Positions 1 to 7,648 of a stretch of 37,415 nucleotides of DNA are shown here, piece by piece (position 1 is the stretch's first letter; each line of letters opens with the position of its first letter). Made by a program: the position numbers and the translations under genes. A model generated the notes under the pieces. It did no database searches. It saw only the letters and a program-made list of their open reading frames with translations, and was not told the DNA's origin. Source of the DNA: Syntrophomonas sp. UBA5432. GTDB lineage: Bacteria > Bacillota > Syntrophomonadia > Syntrophomonadales > Syntrophomonadaceae. Location: positions 1 to 37,415 of the forward strand of contig DIRQ01000076.1 in NCBI GenBank assembly GCA_002424365.1, given 5' to 3'.

Positions 1-2475
1 CGGCAGAATACGTAATAAATATTTGATCCACCGCCGAGAATTTGCAGATGCTAGCCTCATGAAGCCATTAGCTATTAACCTTGCAAATGCCTGGTCATCA
101 ACCGTATCCAACCTGCCTAACTCTGCTGCCAGAGAGCTTAAGGTGTATCTTTTGGAATATACATCCTGCGGCTTTACATGATAGTTCTCAAAAAATGTTT
201 TAACATCCATAGTCGGATAAGTTAAAAAATAGTCTTGCAGTTTTAGCTTGAGATTGCGCTTATTGTTAATAGTATTACGAATATTCTGCAACACATATTC
301 CTGGGCCTGGCGTTCCATTTGAATTGAACAACCTCGGGGTAAATGAATAAAACCATGTTCAAATTCATATTCCACCGTCCGCCGTGTCCGCCCCAGCAAA
401 GCCCGATACCGTTCCGCAAAATTAAATTTGCTGTTCGCCTGACCTACAAAATCCAGCACCGTCAAGGCCTCTTTACCTTCACAGAGCCTTAACCCGCGTC
501 CCAGTTGCTGGAGGTATACGGTTAGACTCTCGGTGGGGCGCAAGAACATTACCGTATTGACTTCAGGAATATCAACCCCTTCATTATAGAGATCGACCAC
601 AAATATAAAGTTGATTTCTTTGTTAACCAAGCGTTGTTTGACCGTGCTGCGTACACCTTCCTCGGATTCAGCTGTTAAATATTCGGATGGAATACCAGCT
701 TTATTAAACTGTTCAGCCATATAAACCGCATGATTCTGAGATACACAAAAGCCCAGACCTATAATATCCCGGTGTTCATCACAGTAACGGTCAATGGCTT
801 GAATTATGTTATCCACACGCCGTTCAGCTTGTGCTGCTTCAAATACATACAAATTTTCCAACTGGGTCTGTTCATATTTACCCCGCTCCCAGCGCACATT
901 CTTCAGACTCACCGGATCAGTCACTCCAAAGTAATGAAAGGGACTGAGCAGTTTACGTTCAATTGCTTCCTGCAAGCGCAGTTCTGCGGCGATGCGGCCG
1001 TTGAAATACTTAAATACATCTTGACCGTCTGCCCTTTCCGGGGTGGCAGTCAAACCTAACAGTATCTTGGGCTGGTAGTAGACCAGCAGTTCATCGTAAG
1101 ATGGTGCCGCCGCATGGTGGAATTCATCTATGATAATGAAATCGTAATAATCCGGTGCAGTTACTGATGTTAGTTCCCTGGAATTGAGTGATTGAATAGA
1201 TACAAATAGGTGATCCAGTTTTTCAGGGTGACTTCCTCCCACCATTAAATCACCAAAATTGTAATCTTTTAAAATTGCCCGAAAACAATCGCGGCTCTGT
1301 TGCAGTATTTCTTTGCGGTGGGCAACAAATAGCAACCGGTTGGGTTTCCCCGGGTTCTCCTGGCAAAACCGGCGATAATCAAAAGCAGATACTACCGTCT
1401 TGCCGGTGCCTGTAGCTGCTACCACCAAATTTTTATATGAATCATGAATTTCTCGTTCAGCTTTGAGCTTGTCCAGAATTTCTTGTTGGAAATAATAAGG
1501 GGTAATATCAAAACCAAAGGTAAATTTCGTGTCTTCATCCTGAGCACTATAACGTTCCGATTTAAGGGCCTGGCGAAGTTTATCGGCATCTAGTTCCGGT
1601 ATAAATTTTATAAACTCGTGACTATGCCAGTAGGATTCAAAGGTAGCCTCAATTTTCTTCAAAATATCGCCCGAATCGTATTCACTTAGCTTAATATTCC
1701 ATTCCAATCCGCTGGTCATGGCCGATTCGGAAATATTAGATGAACCAATATAGGCAGAACTAAAACCACTTTTGCGCCAGAAAACGTACGTTTTGGCATG
1801 TAATCGAGTACGTTTGGTATCGTAGGAAATATGAATCTCGGTATTTGGCAGGCTGCTTAGTCTTTCCACCGCTTTAAAATCAGTAGCCCCAAGGTATGAG
1901 GTGGTTATAACCCGCAGGTTCCCACCTCGATATGTAAACTCCTTTAAATCCTCCAGAATCAGCCGCAGACCGCTCCACTTAATGAAAGAGACCAGCAATT
2001 CGATACGGTCACAGGTTTGGATTTCCTTTTTCAACTCAGAAACTAGACTAGGTTCATGAACGGCTCCGGTAAACAGTGCATTTTCCGCCAGTGAGGTATC
2101 TGGTCGCACGATAGCCCTTTGATTATCTGCAAGCGCTAAGAGTAGCCGGGCATCCTCGTGGATAAGATAATTTTTGACCAGTTGAGCAATTTCACTGCCA
2201 TGTCTAAACCCTAATTCACCATTGTCCATTGCCTCAGCTATATAATCAATCAAACCGTTGCAGAGATTAATTCGATTTTCGACCGCCTCGTTTTCACCCT
2301 CAATATAATCTAATACTCTCCTAAGCAGCAGCCCAAAATATTCAGCTAAAATCTTGGATGACTCAGCCGAATCAATAGGGTCAGTCACAATTTTGACCAG
2401 TTCGTTTTCTAACCGACCCAGGTGTTGTTTGATTATTCTGTTTATGACTTGTTCATATATCCCCAAAGATAGCAT
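1..2475 (-). CDS. PLD-nuclease/SF2 helicase of the DUF3427 type, C-terminus cut by window edge
   Basis: The reading frame is open from an ATG at 2475 to the left edge (825 codons seen). Residues about 130-260 form a phospholipase-D-like nuclease domain with an HAK motif near residue 226 and a GSSN motif near 245. The aspartate of a classical HKD motif is absent, as in BfiI-like members. A superfamily-2 helicase core follows: Walker A (ATGTGKT) near 357, DEFH near 452, LTATP soon after, and the arginine-finger motif QQLGRGLR near 657. This order (PLD, ResIII, Helicase_C, then DUF3427) is that of a known family of restriction-like helicases, usually about 1,000 residues, so perhaps 200 residues are missing here. 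A role in degrading foreign DNA is inferred from the family and the defence-rich surroundings. The start is the first ATG after an upstream stop; its ribosome binding site is weak. Confidence 0.85.
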   Translation of the reverse strand, partial: MLSLGIYEQVINRIIKQHLGRLENELVKIVTDPIDSAESSKILAEYFGLLLRRVLDYIEGENEAVENRINLCNGLIDYIAEAMDNGELGFRHGSEIAQLVKNYLIHEDARLLLALADNQRAIVRPDTSLAENALFTGAVHEPSLVSELKKEIQTCDRIELLVSFIKWSGLRLILEDLKEFTYRGGNLRVITTSYLGATDFKAVERLSSLPNTEIHISYDTKRTRLHAKTYVFWRKSGFSSAYIGSSNISESAMTSGLEWNIKLSEYDSGDILKKIEATFESYWHSHEFIKFIPELDADKLRQALKSERYSAQDEDTKFTFGFDITPYYFQQEILDKLKAEREIHDSYKNLVVAATGTGKTVVSAFDYRRFCQENPGKPNRLLFVAHRKEILQQSRDCFRAILKDYNFGDLMVGGSHPEKLDHLFVSIQSLNSRELTSVTAPDYYDFIIIDEFHHAAAPSYDELLVYYQPKILLGLTATPERADGQDVFKYFNGRIAAELRLQEAIERKLLSPFHYFGVTDPVSLKNVRWERGKYEQTQLENLYVFEAAQAERRVDNIIQAIDRYCDEHRDIIGLGFCVSQNHAVYMAEQFNKAGIPSEYLTAESEEGVRSTVKQRLVNKEINFIFVVDLYNEGVDIPEVNTVMFLRPTESLTVYLQQLGRGLRLCEGKEALTVLDFVGQANSKFNFAERYRALLGRTRRTVEYEFEHGFIHLPRGCSIQMERQAQEYVLQNIRNTINNKRNLKLKLQDYFLTYPTMDVKTFFENYHVKPQDVYSKRYTLSSLAAELGRLDTVDDQAFARLIANGFMRLASANSRRWIKYLLRILP

Positions 2476-2513
2476 AAAAGATTACTCCTAACTTGGGCCT
2501 ATATTATATGCTA

Positions 2514-2615
2514 TTAAGTGCAAAAAAGTTGTACAGGAAAGTATATTCTATACAGGGCCACCAAGTCTTTTACTAACCAGTGGATAAGTTTCTTCTTTGC
2601 CTCGGATAATAACAT
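2514..2615 (-). CDS. possible 33-residue peptide upstream of the helicase
   Basis: A short frame begins with ATG at 2615 behind a good GGGAGG ribosome binding site about six bases upstream, and stops 38 bases before the helicase start. The peptide has a basic amphipathic N-terminal half (AKKKLIHWLVKDL) and a hydrophobic tail. I recognise no family. It could be a leader peptide or small protein co-transcribed with the helicase, or a chance frame. Only the ribosome binding site and position support it. Confidence 0.25.
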   Translation of the reverse strand: MLLSEAKKKLIHWLVKDLVALYRIYFPVQLFCT

Positions 2616-2653
2616 AGCTGAACCTCCCTAATGCCAATTTAAAACGCTATTTA

Positions 2654-2856
2654 TTATAAAAAATCGATTACACGGTCCTTAAGTATCTCAAGAGGGAGGA
2701 TTATTGGCAATCCATTTATACTTATCAAGTATTTAGGATTGACACCAGCGGCAGGTGGACAATAAGTATTATTAGGGCAAAGACAGACCAGGAGAAATTA
2801 CCTTCCCGGATTTAACCATTAACCGCAGGTCCTGTAGGGTCGAAAGCTCAACTAAT
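2654..2856 (-). pseudogene. possible protein relics downstream of the UDG gene
   Basis: The roughly 375-base stretch between the helicase and the glycosylase gene is not featureless. On the minus strand, 2856-2772 reads as a stop-bounded peptide without a start codon (containing STLQDLRLMVKSGKV) that resembles the C-terminal end of amidohydrolases, where a 'VrlVmkdGkvv'-like strand is usual. In another frame, 2797-2654 reads 47 residues without a start codon, cysteine- and proline-rich at first and then protein-like (NPKYLISINGLPIILPLEIL). Both look like decayed ends of displaced genes. The amidohydrolase resemblance is my impression from one short motif. Confidence 0.2.
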
Positions 2857-4015
2857 TATCTTCAGAGAATCCATTTACGTCTAATTCTGACGAGATCTTG
2901 TCTCTATAAATAACTGGGATTTTCCGCATGTCTCTACCGAGTTTTTCCTGTTGCAATATGTATTTCATAGGACGTGTACGATATACTACTCTTTTAATAC
3001 CTGCATCAGTTAGTTTTCCATATTCTTCTACCACTTCATTTATTATTTTTTCGGTCTCTGAATCGAGATTGATATTAAAACGTGGTTTATCACCCTTAGT
3101 AACTACCGGGATCTTATTAACAAATGTGCTATTGAGCTCATATCCGTTCAACGCTGATATACTATCAGCTAACGTAGGTATCCAAGGACCCTCTTGTTGG
3201 CGCAAATATATTTCACCCGTTAAAGTACGACCTAATTGATTCAAAGCTTCGAGGTCAATAAGATATAACAATTTGGTTAACTTAAACAATGTTAATCTTC
3301 CCTGTAGCTGAATAGCCCTAATAGCTATCTTTACCAAAATTGTTGGCTGTTCCATTTGTACTCTTTTAACAGTCGTTTTCTTACGTTTTGCAGTAACACC
3401 TTTAAGTGGATCAACCAATTTGGCAAGTTGAAAAAAATCGCCTCGTTGATTAATAATAGACCTGTGTATCAATGCACGAGGCCCTGGATGATAAAGGGGA
3501 AAAAGAATTCTGTTTTCGAATGGAATGGCTTGGGCAACAGATTCTTTAAGTAGCAAATTATGTGGCGAGATCATTGTCATTGCGTCCAAGGCTGTTTTTC
3601 CCAATGTTACTATTACGTCAGGTTGAATAACTTGAATTGTCATTTGTAAGTATACGTTACAATTTGCAATTTCTGTTTTTGTGGGTGTACTATTATTCCC
3701 TTGTTCATTCCTAGGGTTGCATAAGACTGCATTTGTAACAAAAATCTGCTCTCTATCCCACCCAATATTACTCAGGAGTTTTTCAAAATTGTCACCAGTT
3801 TTATCTCCATATAAAGGAATGCCAGTACGATCGGCTCCTAATCGTCCAGGTGCTTCAGCAACAAACATTACTTTAGAATTTATGTTACCGTTACTCTTAG
3901 AAAGAACCTTATTTCTCTCACACAAACGTGGACAAAGATTACAGTATTGTACAGCACGACATAGATCCCTAAACCGTTGTTCTTTAGAAAATGATTCAAA
4001 CCTTATGTTATTCAT
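2852..4015 (-). CDS. family-4 uracil-DNA glycosylase fused to a Panacea (SocA/DUF4065-like) domain
   Basis: The N-terminal 210 residues are a family-4 uracil-DNA glycosylase. They hold four candidate [4Fe-4S] cysteines (C25 and C28 in CNLC, then C99 and C119), the pyrimidine-site motif EAPG...DRTG (residues 54-65) and the HPG motif near 176. Family-4 enzymes normally stop at about 200 residues. Here a basic linker (residues 208-218) leads into a second domain, about 225-362, with the signature of Panacea/DUF4065/SocA-type proteins: KLTKLLYLIDLEA, GRTLTGEIYLRQQEGP. Panacea domains neutralise or chaperone partners in toxin-antitoxin systems. ATG at 4015 is chosen because it overlaps the radical SAM stop as ATGA; an in-frame TTG at 4045 would add ten residues. 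It is the last gene of a coupled operon. The likely role is recognising or excising a uracil-type base, with the Panacea domain binding a partner; the substrate is unknown. Confidence 0.85.
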   Translation of the reverse strand: MNNIRFESFSKEQRFRDLCRAVQYCNLCPRLCERNKVLSKSNGNINSKVMFVAEAPGRLGADRTGIPLYGDKTGDNFEKLLSNIGWDREQIFVTNAVLCNPRNEQGNNSTPTKTEIANCNVYLQMTIQVIQPDVIVTLGKTALDAMTMISPHNLLLKESVAQAIPFENRILFPLYHPGPRALIHRSIINQRGDFFQLAKLVDPLKGVTAKRKKTTVKRVQMEQPTILVKIAIRAIQLQGRLTLFKLTKLLYLIDLEALNQLGRTLTGEIYLRQQEGPWIPTLADSISALNGYELNSTFVNKIPVVTKGDKPRFNINLDSETEKIINEVVEEYGKLTDAGIKRVVYRTRPMKYILQQEKLGRDMRKIPVIYRDKISSELDVNGFSEDN

Positions 4016-5055
4016 TTGGGTTGTACTCCCTCGCCTTGGATACAATCTGGATCGGCCTTTTTAGTCAATTCACCATAAGCAATTACCTTTTGTGCAAGAC
4101 ATCCAGACTTGCATTTATTTATAATTATACATGATGAACATGGCTCCATAACATTTGATGATAAGTATTCTCGAACCGCTAGAAGAAAAGGAGAGCGCTC
4201 CCAGCAATCACTGAGAGAAAAATCGCTAAGAATTGAAAATTTAAGGGTACCTACTACCTCTTCAGCTTTAATTTGTTTAAATGCATCACATGGATAAATT
4301 CTCAAATCCGGACCAATAATTAGGCGGTTTATTGCGGACATACAATGTGGAGTGTCATTAAGTAAGAGAAAATTATATGGTGATCCCGTACGCACATCAA
4401 AGGATTTTCTTAAATCGATAATTATCTTCCTCAGTTCAAGATTTTGTTGGTGACTTAAAATTCCTTTCCCGAGTAAATAGCCTCTCCCTTGAGGAACTAA
4501 CCGTAATACACTCACTCTGTTAATTCCTATTTTGTTAGCCAACTTAATTATATTCGGTAGGTCTGTGTAGTTATAGGAAAGGGGTACGAAGTGAAACTCT
4601 GTTATCATACCCAGAGTTGTGGCTATACTAACTGCCCTTAGAGTATTATCAAAGCTATCTTTTATTCGTGTTACTTTTTCGTGTCTTGAAGCTGTACTAC
4701 CAAACACGCTAAAAACCAACCTATTAGCACCTCGGTGCTTTAGGCGATGAAGTTTTGTTTCTATATTTTCGACGTTTCCTGATGTATAGATAGTAACTGA
4801 AAGCCCACCATTGCTAGCATGAGAAACTGCCTCTTCTATTCCCGGCCAAATTAAGGGTTCACCCCCAGAATAAACGATTTCCTTTATTCCCATATCAATG
4901 GCCTCATGGATAATTCTATTACAGTCCGTAGTAGTCATTTCGTTTGCAGATAAAGGTGAAGAGTCGCTAGAGCAGTGTATACATGCTAGGTTGCATTTAT
5001 GAGTAACTTCAATTTTTAGTTCCTCTAGTTTGTACTGATACCTAAAATCATTCAT
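4012..5055 (-). CDS. radical SAM/SPASM-type enzyme
   Basis: This 347-residue protein opens with a radical SAM core. The CxxxCxxC motif (C21, C25, C28) binds the [4Fe-4S] cluster that cleaves S-adenosylmethionine, and GGEP at 64-67 contacts the methionine amino group. The C-terminal third has a SPASM-like cysteine pattern for auxiliary clusters (C238, C256, C306, C309, C315, C319, C338, with KSGC and DPDC). SPASM enzymes often modify peptides, but some act on sugars or other small molecules, so the substrate cannot be read from this. It overlaps the upstream TS-like gene by eight bases and the downstream glycosylase gene by four, implying translational coupling and joint function. I searched for a nearby RiPP precursor and saw none. 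With these neighbours, a nucleotide or DNA-base substrate is the more natural inference. Confidence 0.85.
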   Translation of the reverse strand: MNDFRYQYKLEELKIEVTHKCNLACIHCSSDSSPLSANEMTTTDCNRIIHEAIDMGIKEIVYSGGEPLIWPGIEEAVSHASNGGLSVTIYTSGNVENIETKLHRLKHRGANRLVFSVFGSTASRHEKVTRIKDSFDNTLRAVSIATTLGMITEFHFVPLSYNYTDLPNIIKLANKIGINRVSVLRLVPQGRGYLLGKGILSHQQNLELRKIIIDLRKSFDVRTGSPYNFLLLNDTPHCMSAINRLIIGPDLRIYPCDAFKQIKAEEVVGTLKFSILSDFSLSDCWERSPFLLAVREYLSSNVMEPCSSCIIINKCKSGCLAQKVIAYGELTKKADPDCIQGEGVQPK

Positions 5056-5770
5056 GAGTACTCTCCAATATCTTTAGAGCTTGCTTATGGTTATCTATAT
5101 ACGCACGCGAAGAAATGCAGGTTAGTGGTCCTGGTAAATAATTTGTCTCTGCTGCTAAGAATTGAAGCAGATTGCATAGTCCCCAATAATTACCATACGC
5201 TTTTTTTAGAAAATCATGGTTTCGGTACACTGCTAATAAACCTAATATTTTCTGATTCCCCGATTCAAGTTGAACCGCAAGATAGTTCAAACAGGGTGAT
5301 CCACAGCATCTAATTGTTTCACCACCAGGATTTTGGATTAAAATTGTATAGGCTGCTTTATGTGTTGCTTTTCTATATCTAATTGCACTAATGATATTAC
5401 TTAGTTGATTAATCGGTCCTTTAGGTGTTTGGTAGTAAGTCATTCTCCGAAAGTATGTTCCCCAACTCGTCTTGAGTCTGTCATACATACCATGTGGTCT
5501 GTTGTAGTTATCAAAAAGAATATCGGCATTATTTAAACGGCGGTAGAAATTATGTGGGAATATCGTATATGCAACCGCTTTAGGTGTAAGCATTTGGTGT
5601 TCCCTAAAAAAACTTGTAATTGTTGTATGGAGTTCCCTATCAAGGGTTGTTGGATCAGAAATATGTACAACAATGTTACGAGACTCCCACCCATTTTGAC
5701 ATAAATATTGGGTAGTGCTTATCCAGGCATGTTGGAAGCTCTTTGAATTGATTAATCTAGGGGCGTTCAT
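5048..5770 (-). CDS. divergent thymidylate-synthase-superfamily protein
   Basis: I identify this 240-residue protein by alignment by eye. Residues 104-235 follow the thymidylate synthase core in order: GTYFRRM, a GPINQLSNII helix (like the IDQL helix), SPC with candidate nucleophile C160, YRNHD (R183 and D186, like RSxD), AYGNYWGL (like PFNIASY) and a final SSRAYIDNH (like GDAHIYxNH). N194 falls at the position of the asparagine that reads the uracil ring, suggesting a dUMP-like rather than dCMP-like substrate. However, the His after the catalytic Cys and the His/Tyr of the HIY motif are replaced, and the N-terminal third is unlike ordinary ThyA, so it is not simply a second ThyA. Start ATG has a GGGGAGG ribosome binding site. 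It is the first gene of the operon with the radical SAM and UDG-Panacea genes. A C5-uracil modifying reaction is inferred. Confidence 0.75.
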   Translation of the reverse strand: MNAPRLINSKSFQHAWISTTQYLCQNGWESRNIVVHISDPTTLDRELHTTITSFFREHQMLTPKAVAYTIFPHNFYRRLNNADILFDNYNRPHGMYDRLKTSWGTYFRRMTYYQTPKGPINQLSNIISAIRYRKATHKAAYTILIQNPGGETIRCCGSPCLNYLAVQLESGNQKILGLLAVYRNHDFLKKAYGNYWGLCNLLQFLAAETNYLPGPLTCISSRAYIDNHKQALKILESTHE

Positions 5771-5833
5771 TTGATCCTCCCCTCTTATCTATTAAATAGG
5801 CCATAATCCATCTACTTATAACTATTTTATACT

Positions 5834-5863
5834 ATTAAACCACATTATTCTATAATATGTTAA
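5834..5863 (-). promoter_or_regulatory. candidate promoter of the TS-like/radical SAM/UDG operon
   Basis: On the minus strand TTAACA (5863-5858) and TTTAAT (5839-5834) lie 18 bases apart, each one mismatch from the sigma-A consensus. They sit about 65 bases upstream of the TS-like start in a very AT-rich stretch that has several alternatives, so the exact position is uncertain. Confidence 0.4.
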
Positions 5864-5922
5864 AATTCTGTAATGGAGAGGGGCTATGGAAAAGGCTAAA
5901 TTAAACTGAAAATAGTTAACTG

Positions 5923-5950
5923 GCCAAGGCTAAGCTTATAATGCCTTGGC
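5923..5950. other. 8-bp perfect inverted repeat between the divergent operons
   Basis: GCCAAGGC and GCCTTGGC are separated by 12 bases. It lies between the two divergent candidate promoters and has no T-tract, so an operator or RNA hairpin is possible. The rest of 5771-6004 shows only a seven-codon frame at 5886 that I do not regard as a gene. Confidence 0.4.
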
Positions 5951-6004
5951 TGTATGGGCAAGAAAGAGCTAGCTCAAGATTTATCAATTTTACTCCGCAG
6001 GGGG

Positions 6005-6033
6005 TTGACTTTTAGAATAATATTGGATATGGT
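6005..6033 (+). promoter_or_regulatory. candidate promoter of the structured leader and AIPR gene
   Basis: TTGACT (6005-6010) is followed after exactly 17 bases by TATGGT (6028-6033). The -35 box is near-perfect and the -10 is weaker. A transcript would start near 6040, exactly at the first hairpin of the leader, which supports the call. Confidence 0.55.
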
Positions 6034-6038
6034 TTTTA

Positions 6039-6182
6039 ATAAAGCTATTGCTTTATCCGCTTGCATTGCGCTTGGCAATGCACAGCATTCTGGTATCTGC
6101 TAAAACAGATGCAGAAACAGCACATTGAAATGATATATATGTGAGTTTTTGTACGCCTATGTTTTAGCAGGGGCGTATTTTT
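6039..6182 (+). ncRNA. highly structured leader RNA upstream of the AIPR gene
   Basis: About 145 bases between promoter and gene fold into consecutive hairpins: 6039-6056 (ATAAAGC, 4-base loop, 7 bp), 6062-6082 (TGCATTGC, 5-base loop, 8 bp), 6093-6112 (7 bp including one G-U, loop CTAAAA), 6121-6143 (5 bp) and the terminator at 6152-6177. Bases 6097-6107 are perfectly complementary over 11 nt to 6160-6170, which is the loop of the terminator hairpin. The hairpin loop CTAAAA can therefore kiss the terminator loop TTTTAG, or the two segments can pair fully as an alternative fold. It may be a riboregulator (attenuator) or a free small RNA. I do not recognise a known riboswitch, and there are no tandem repeats of the type III antitoxin kind. 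Confidence 0.55.
6152..6182 (+). terminator. rho-independent terminator or attenuator before the AIPR gene
   Basis: The stem TACGCC/GGCGTA (6152-6157 with 6172-6177) has a 14-base loop and is followed by TTTTT. It lies only 20 bases before the AIPR start and ahead of its AAGGAGG ribosome binding site, so readthrough would be required for expression. The loop is complementary to 6097-6107. Confidence 0.65.
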
Positions 6183-6201
6183 AATTTAAGGAGGTCATTT
6201 A

Positions 6202-7467
6202 ATGACAAAGTTTACGTTCCCTGTAAAATCATTTAAGCGGTTTGATGAACCCCATCAGGGTATATCGTCGAGAACTAAGTATCGCTTCTATGTTGAGGTT
6301 AAAGATGTGCCAGCAGAATTAATGGAATGGATGGATACAAATCCACGAGAGCAAAAGCTTTCAACAGATGTGGCAAAAGATATACTTGCTTCTCTGCAAA
6401 CAGATAATAAATCCTTCCACTTATGGAATAGGGGTATTTTGCTATCTGCTGATGAAATTACCTTTGATAACAAAACTTCTCAGGCTACACTTATTATGTT
6501 AGATCCTAGAATTCACGGAAATATTGACGGTGGACATACACTTAGAATTATTATTGATCATGATAAGAATATTCTTGCAAACCCCAATACTTATTTTAAG
6601 CAATATGTTGAATTCGAGGTTATTACGGGCATTGATTCTACCGTTTTATTAGCTGAAGCAAGAAATACTTCTACACCTGTCGATACAATTTCTATAGAGG
6701 AGTTACGCAAGAGTTTTAACTGTATTAAAGATATTATAGGCGGTCAACAAATCAAAGGTGATTTATATTCTAAAAGAATCTCTTTTAAGCAGAATGAGCA
6801 TCATAATAATCCTAACATTAAGAACATTATTGATATTCGTGAATTAATTGCAATAATTAATATGTTTTGCCCTACAATCTATAGCTTATCAGGTGGGCAT
6901 CCGATCCAATCCTATACCGGCAAGGAAACTAGTTTACGTAAGTTTTTAAATATGGGGTTATCAAAAGATGCATTAGATGCAGATAAAAAAGCTAGACGGG
7001 AAACCGAAATTTCAAAAATGACAGATATTATTCCAGATGTTATCAGGTTATGGGATAGCATTGAATGTGAGTTACCGGATATTTCCAAAAAAATGAATAA
7101 ACGCTATGGCAGAAAAGCCTATTCAAACTACAAGAAGGATGATAACGATCGTCCGATCGTTGCTGGTAAATCTATGTTTTCCAATCAGCCTGTGTACTAC
7201 TCGGTACCTAAAGGGCTTATGTATCCGATGGTAGGTGCCTTCCGCGCACTGGTCAGGTACAATGATATAACAGAAAAATACGAATGGGTAGAGGATCCGT
7301 TCATCGCTTGGGAAAATCTCAGTGAACAACTTATTGACGCAATTATGAATTCATCTTCAGAGCAAAATGATAATCCAAATGCTATTGGTAAATCACTTAG
7401 CACATGGGATGTTTTATTTAACAAGGTATACATTTACAGCCTGGAAAAACAGGCAAACATTCGATAA
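6202..7467 (+). CDS. AIPR-family abortive infection protein
   Basis: This 421-residue protein has the AIPR (abortive phage infection resistance, PF10592-type) signature: FHLWNRGIL near residues 72-80 and GNIDGGHTLRII near 106-117, matching the conserved NRGI and NGxQT-like blocks, followed by a DSTVLLAEARNT helix. AIPR proteins act in phage exclusion; their biochemical activity is poorly defined. It is shorter than many members. The start is firm: AAGGAGG seven bases before ATG. The gene is AT-rich compared with the metabolic genes to its right, suggesting acquisition. It is transcribed away from the TS-like operon and is preceded by an unusually structured leader with its own terminator, suggesting tight or conditional expression. 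It ends 180 bases before the convergent helicase gene. Confidence 0.75.
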   Translation: MTKFTFPVKSFKRFDEPHQGISSRTKYRFYVEVKDVPAELMEWMDTNPREQKLSTDVAKDILASLQTDNKSFHLWNRGILLSADEITFDNKTSQATLIMLDPRIHGNIDGGHTLRIIIDHDKNILANPNTYFKQYVEFEVITGIDSTVLLAEARNTSTPVDTISIEELRKSFNCIKDIIGGQQIKGDLYSKRISFKQNEHHNNPNIKNIIDIRELIAIINMFCPTIYSLSGGHPIQSYTGKETSLRKFLNMGLSKDALDADKKARRETEISKMTDIIPDVIRLWDSIECELPDISKKMNKRYGRKAYSNYKKDDNDRPIVAGKSMFSNQPVYYSVPKGLMYPMVGAFRALVRYNDITEKYEWVEDPFIAWENLSEQLIDAIMNSSSEQNDNPNAIGKSLSTWDVLFNKVYIYSLEKQANIR

Positions 7468-7563
7468 TAATAACTTAATTCATTCCACAGTGGTATGTTC
7501 TTGTCCCATTCCGAAGAATAATATAATCGGCTACTTGGATAAGTTCATTCCAAATGAAATCAA

Positions 7564-7613
7564 AAATGCCCGTTTGGTACCCCAATGCAAATTGCGGGAT
7601 CGAACGGGCATTT
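7564..7613. terminator. bidirectional hairpin between AIPR and helicase genes
   Basis: An 11-bp perfect stem (AAATGCCCGTT with AACGGGCATTT) encloses a loop that can pair further. It lies between two convergent genes (stops at 7467 and 7649), with A/T-rich bases on both sides, fitting a shared terminator. Confidence 0.65.
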
Positions 7614-7648
7614 GTTCTAATACCTTCTATATACGAGCTGTTATATGC

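Noticed and set aside
730..1059. Plus-strand open frame of 109 codons
   Set aside because: It is antisense to the conserved helicase core, has no ribosome binding site and resembles no protein.
5771..6004. RiPP precursor peptide for the SPASM enzyme
   Set aside because: No small frame with a ribosome binding site and peptide-like ending was found near the radical SAM gene; the seven-codon frame at 5886 is too short.
6039..6182. Type III (ToxIN-like) RNA antitoxin
   Set aside because: The layout promoter-RNA-terminator-gene is similar, but there are no tandem repeats and the protein is AIPR-like, not ToxN-like. It is kept only as a structured leader.
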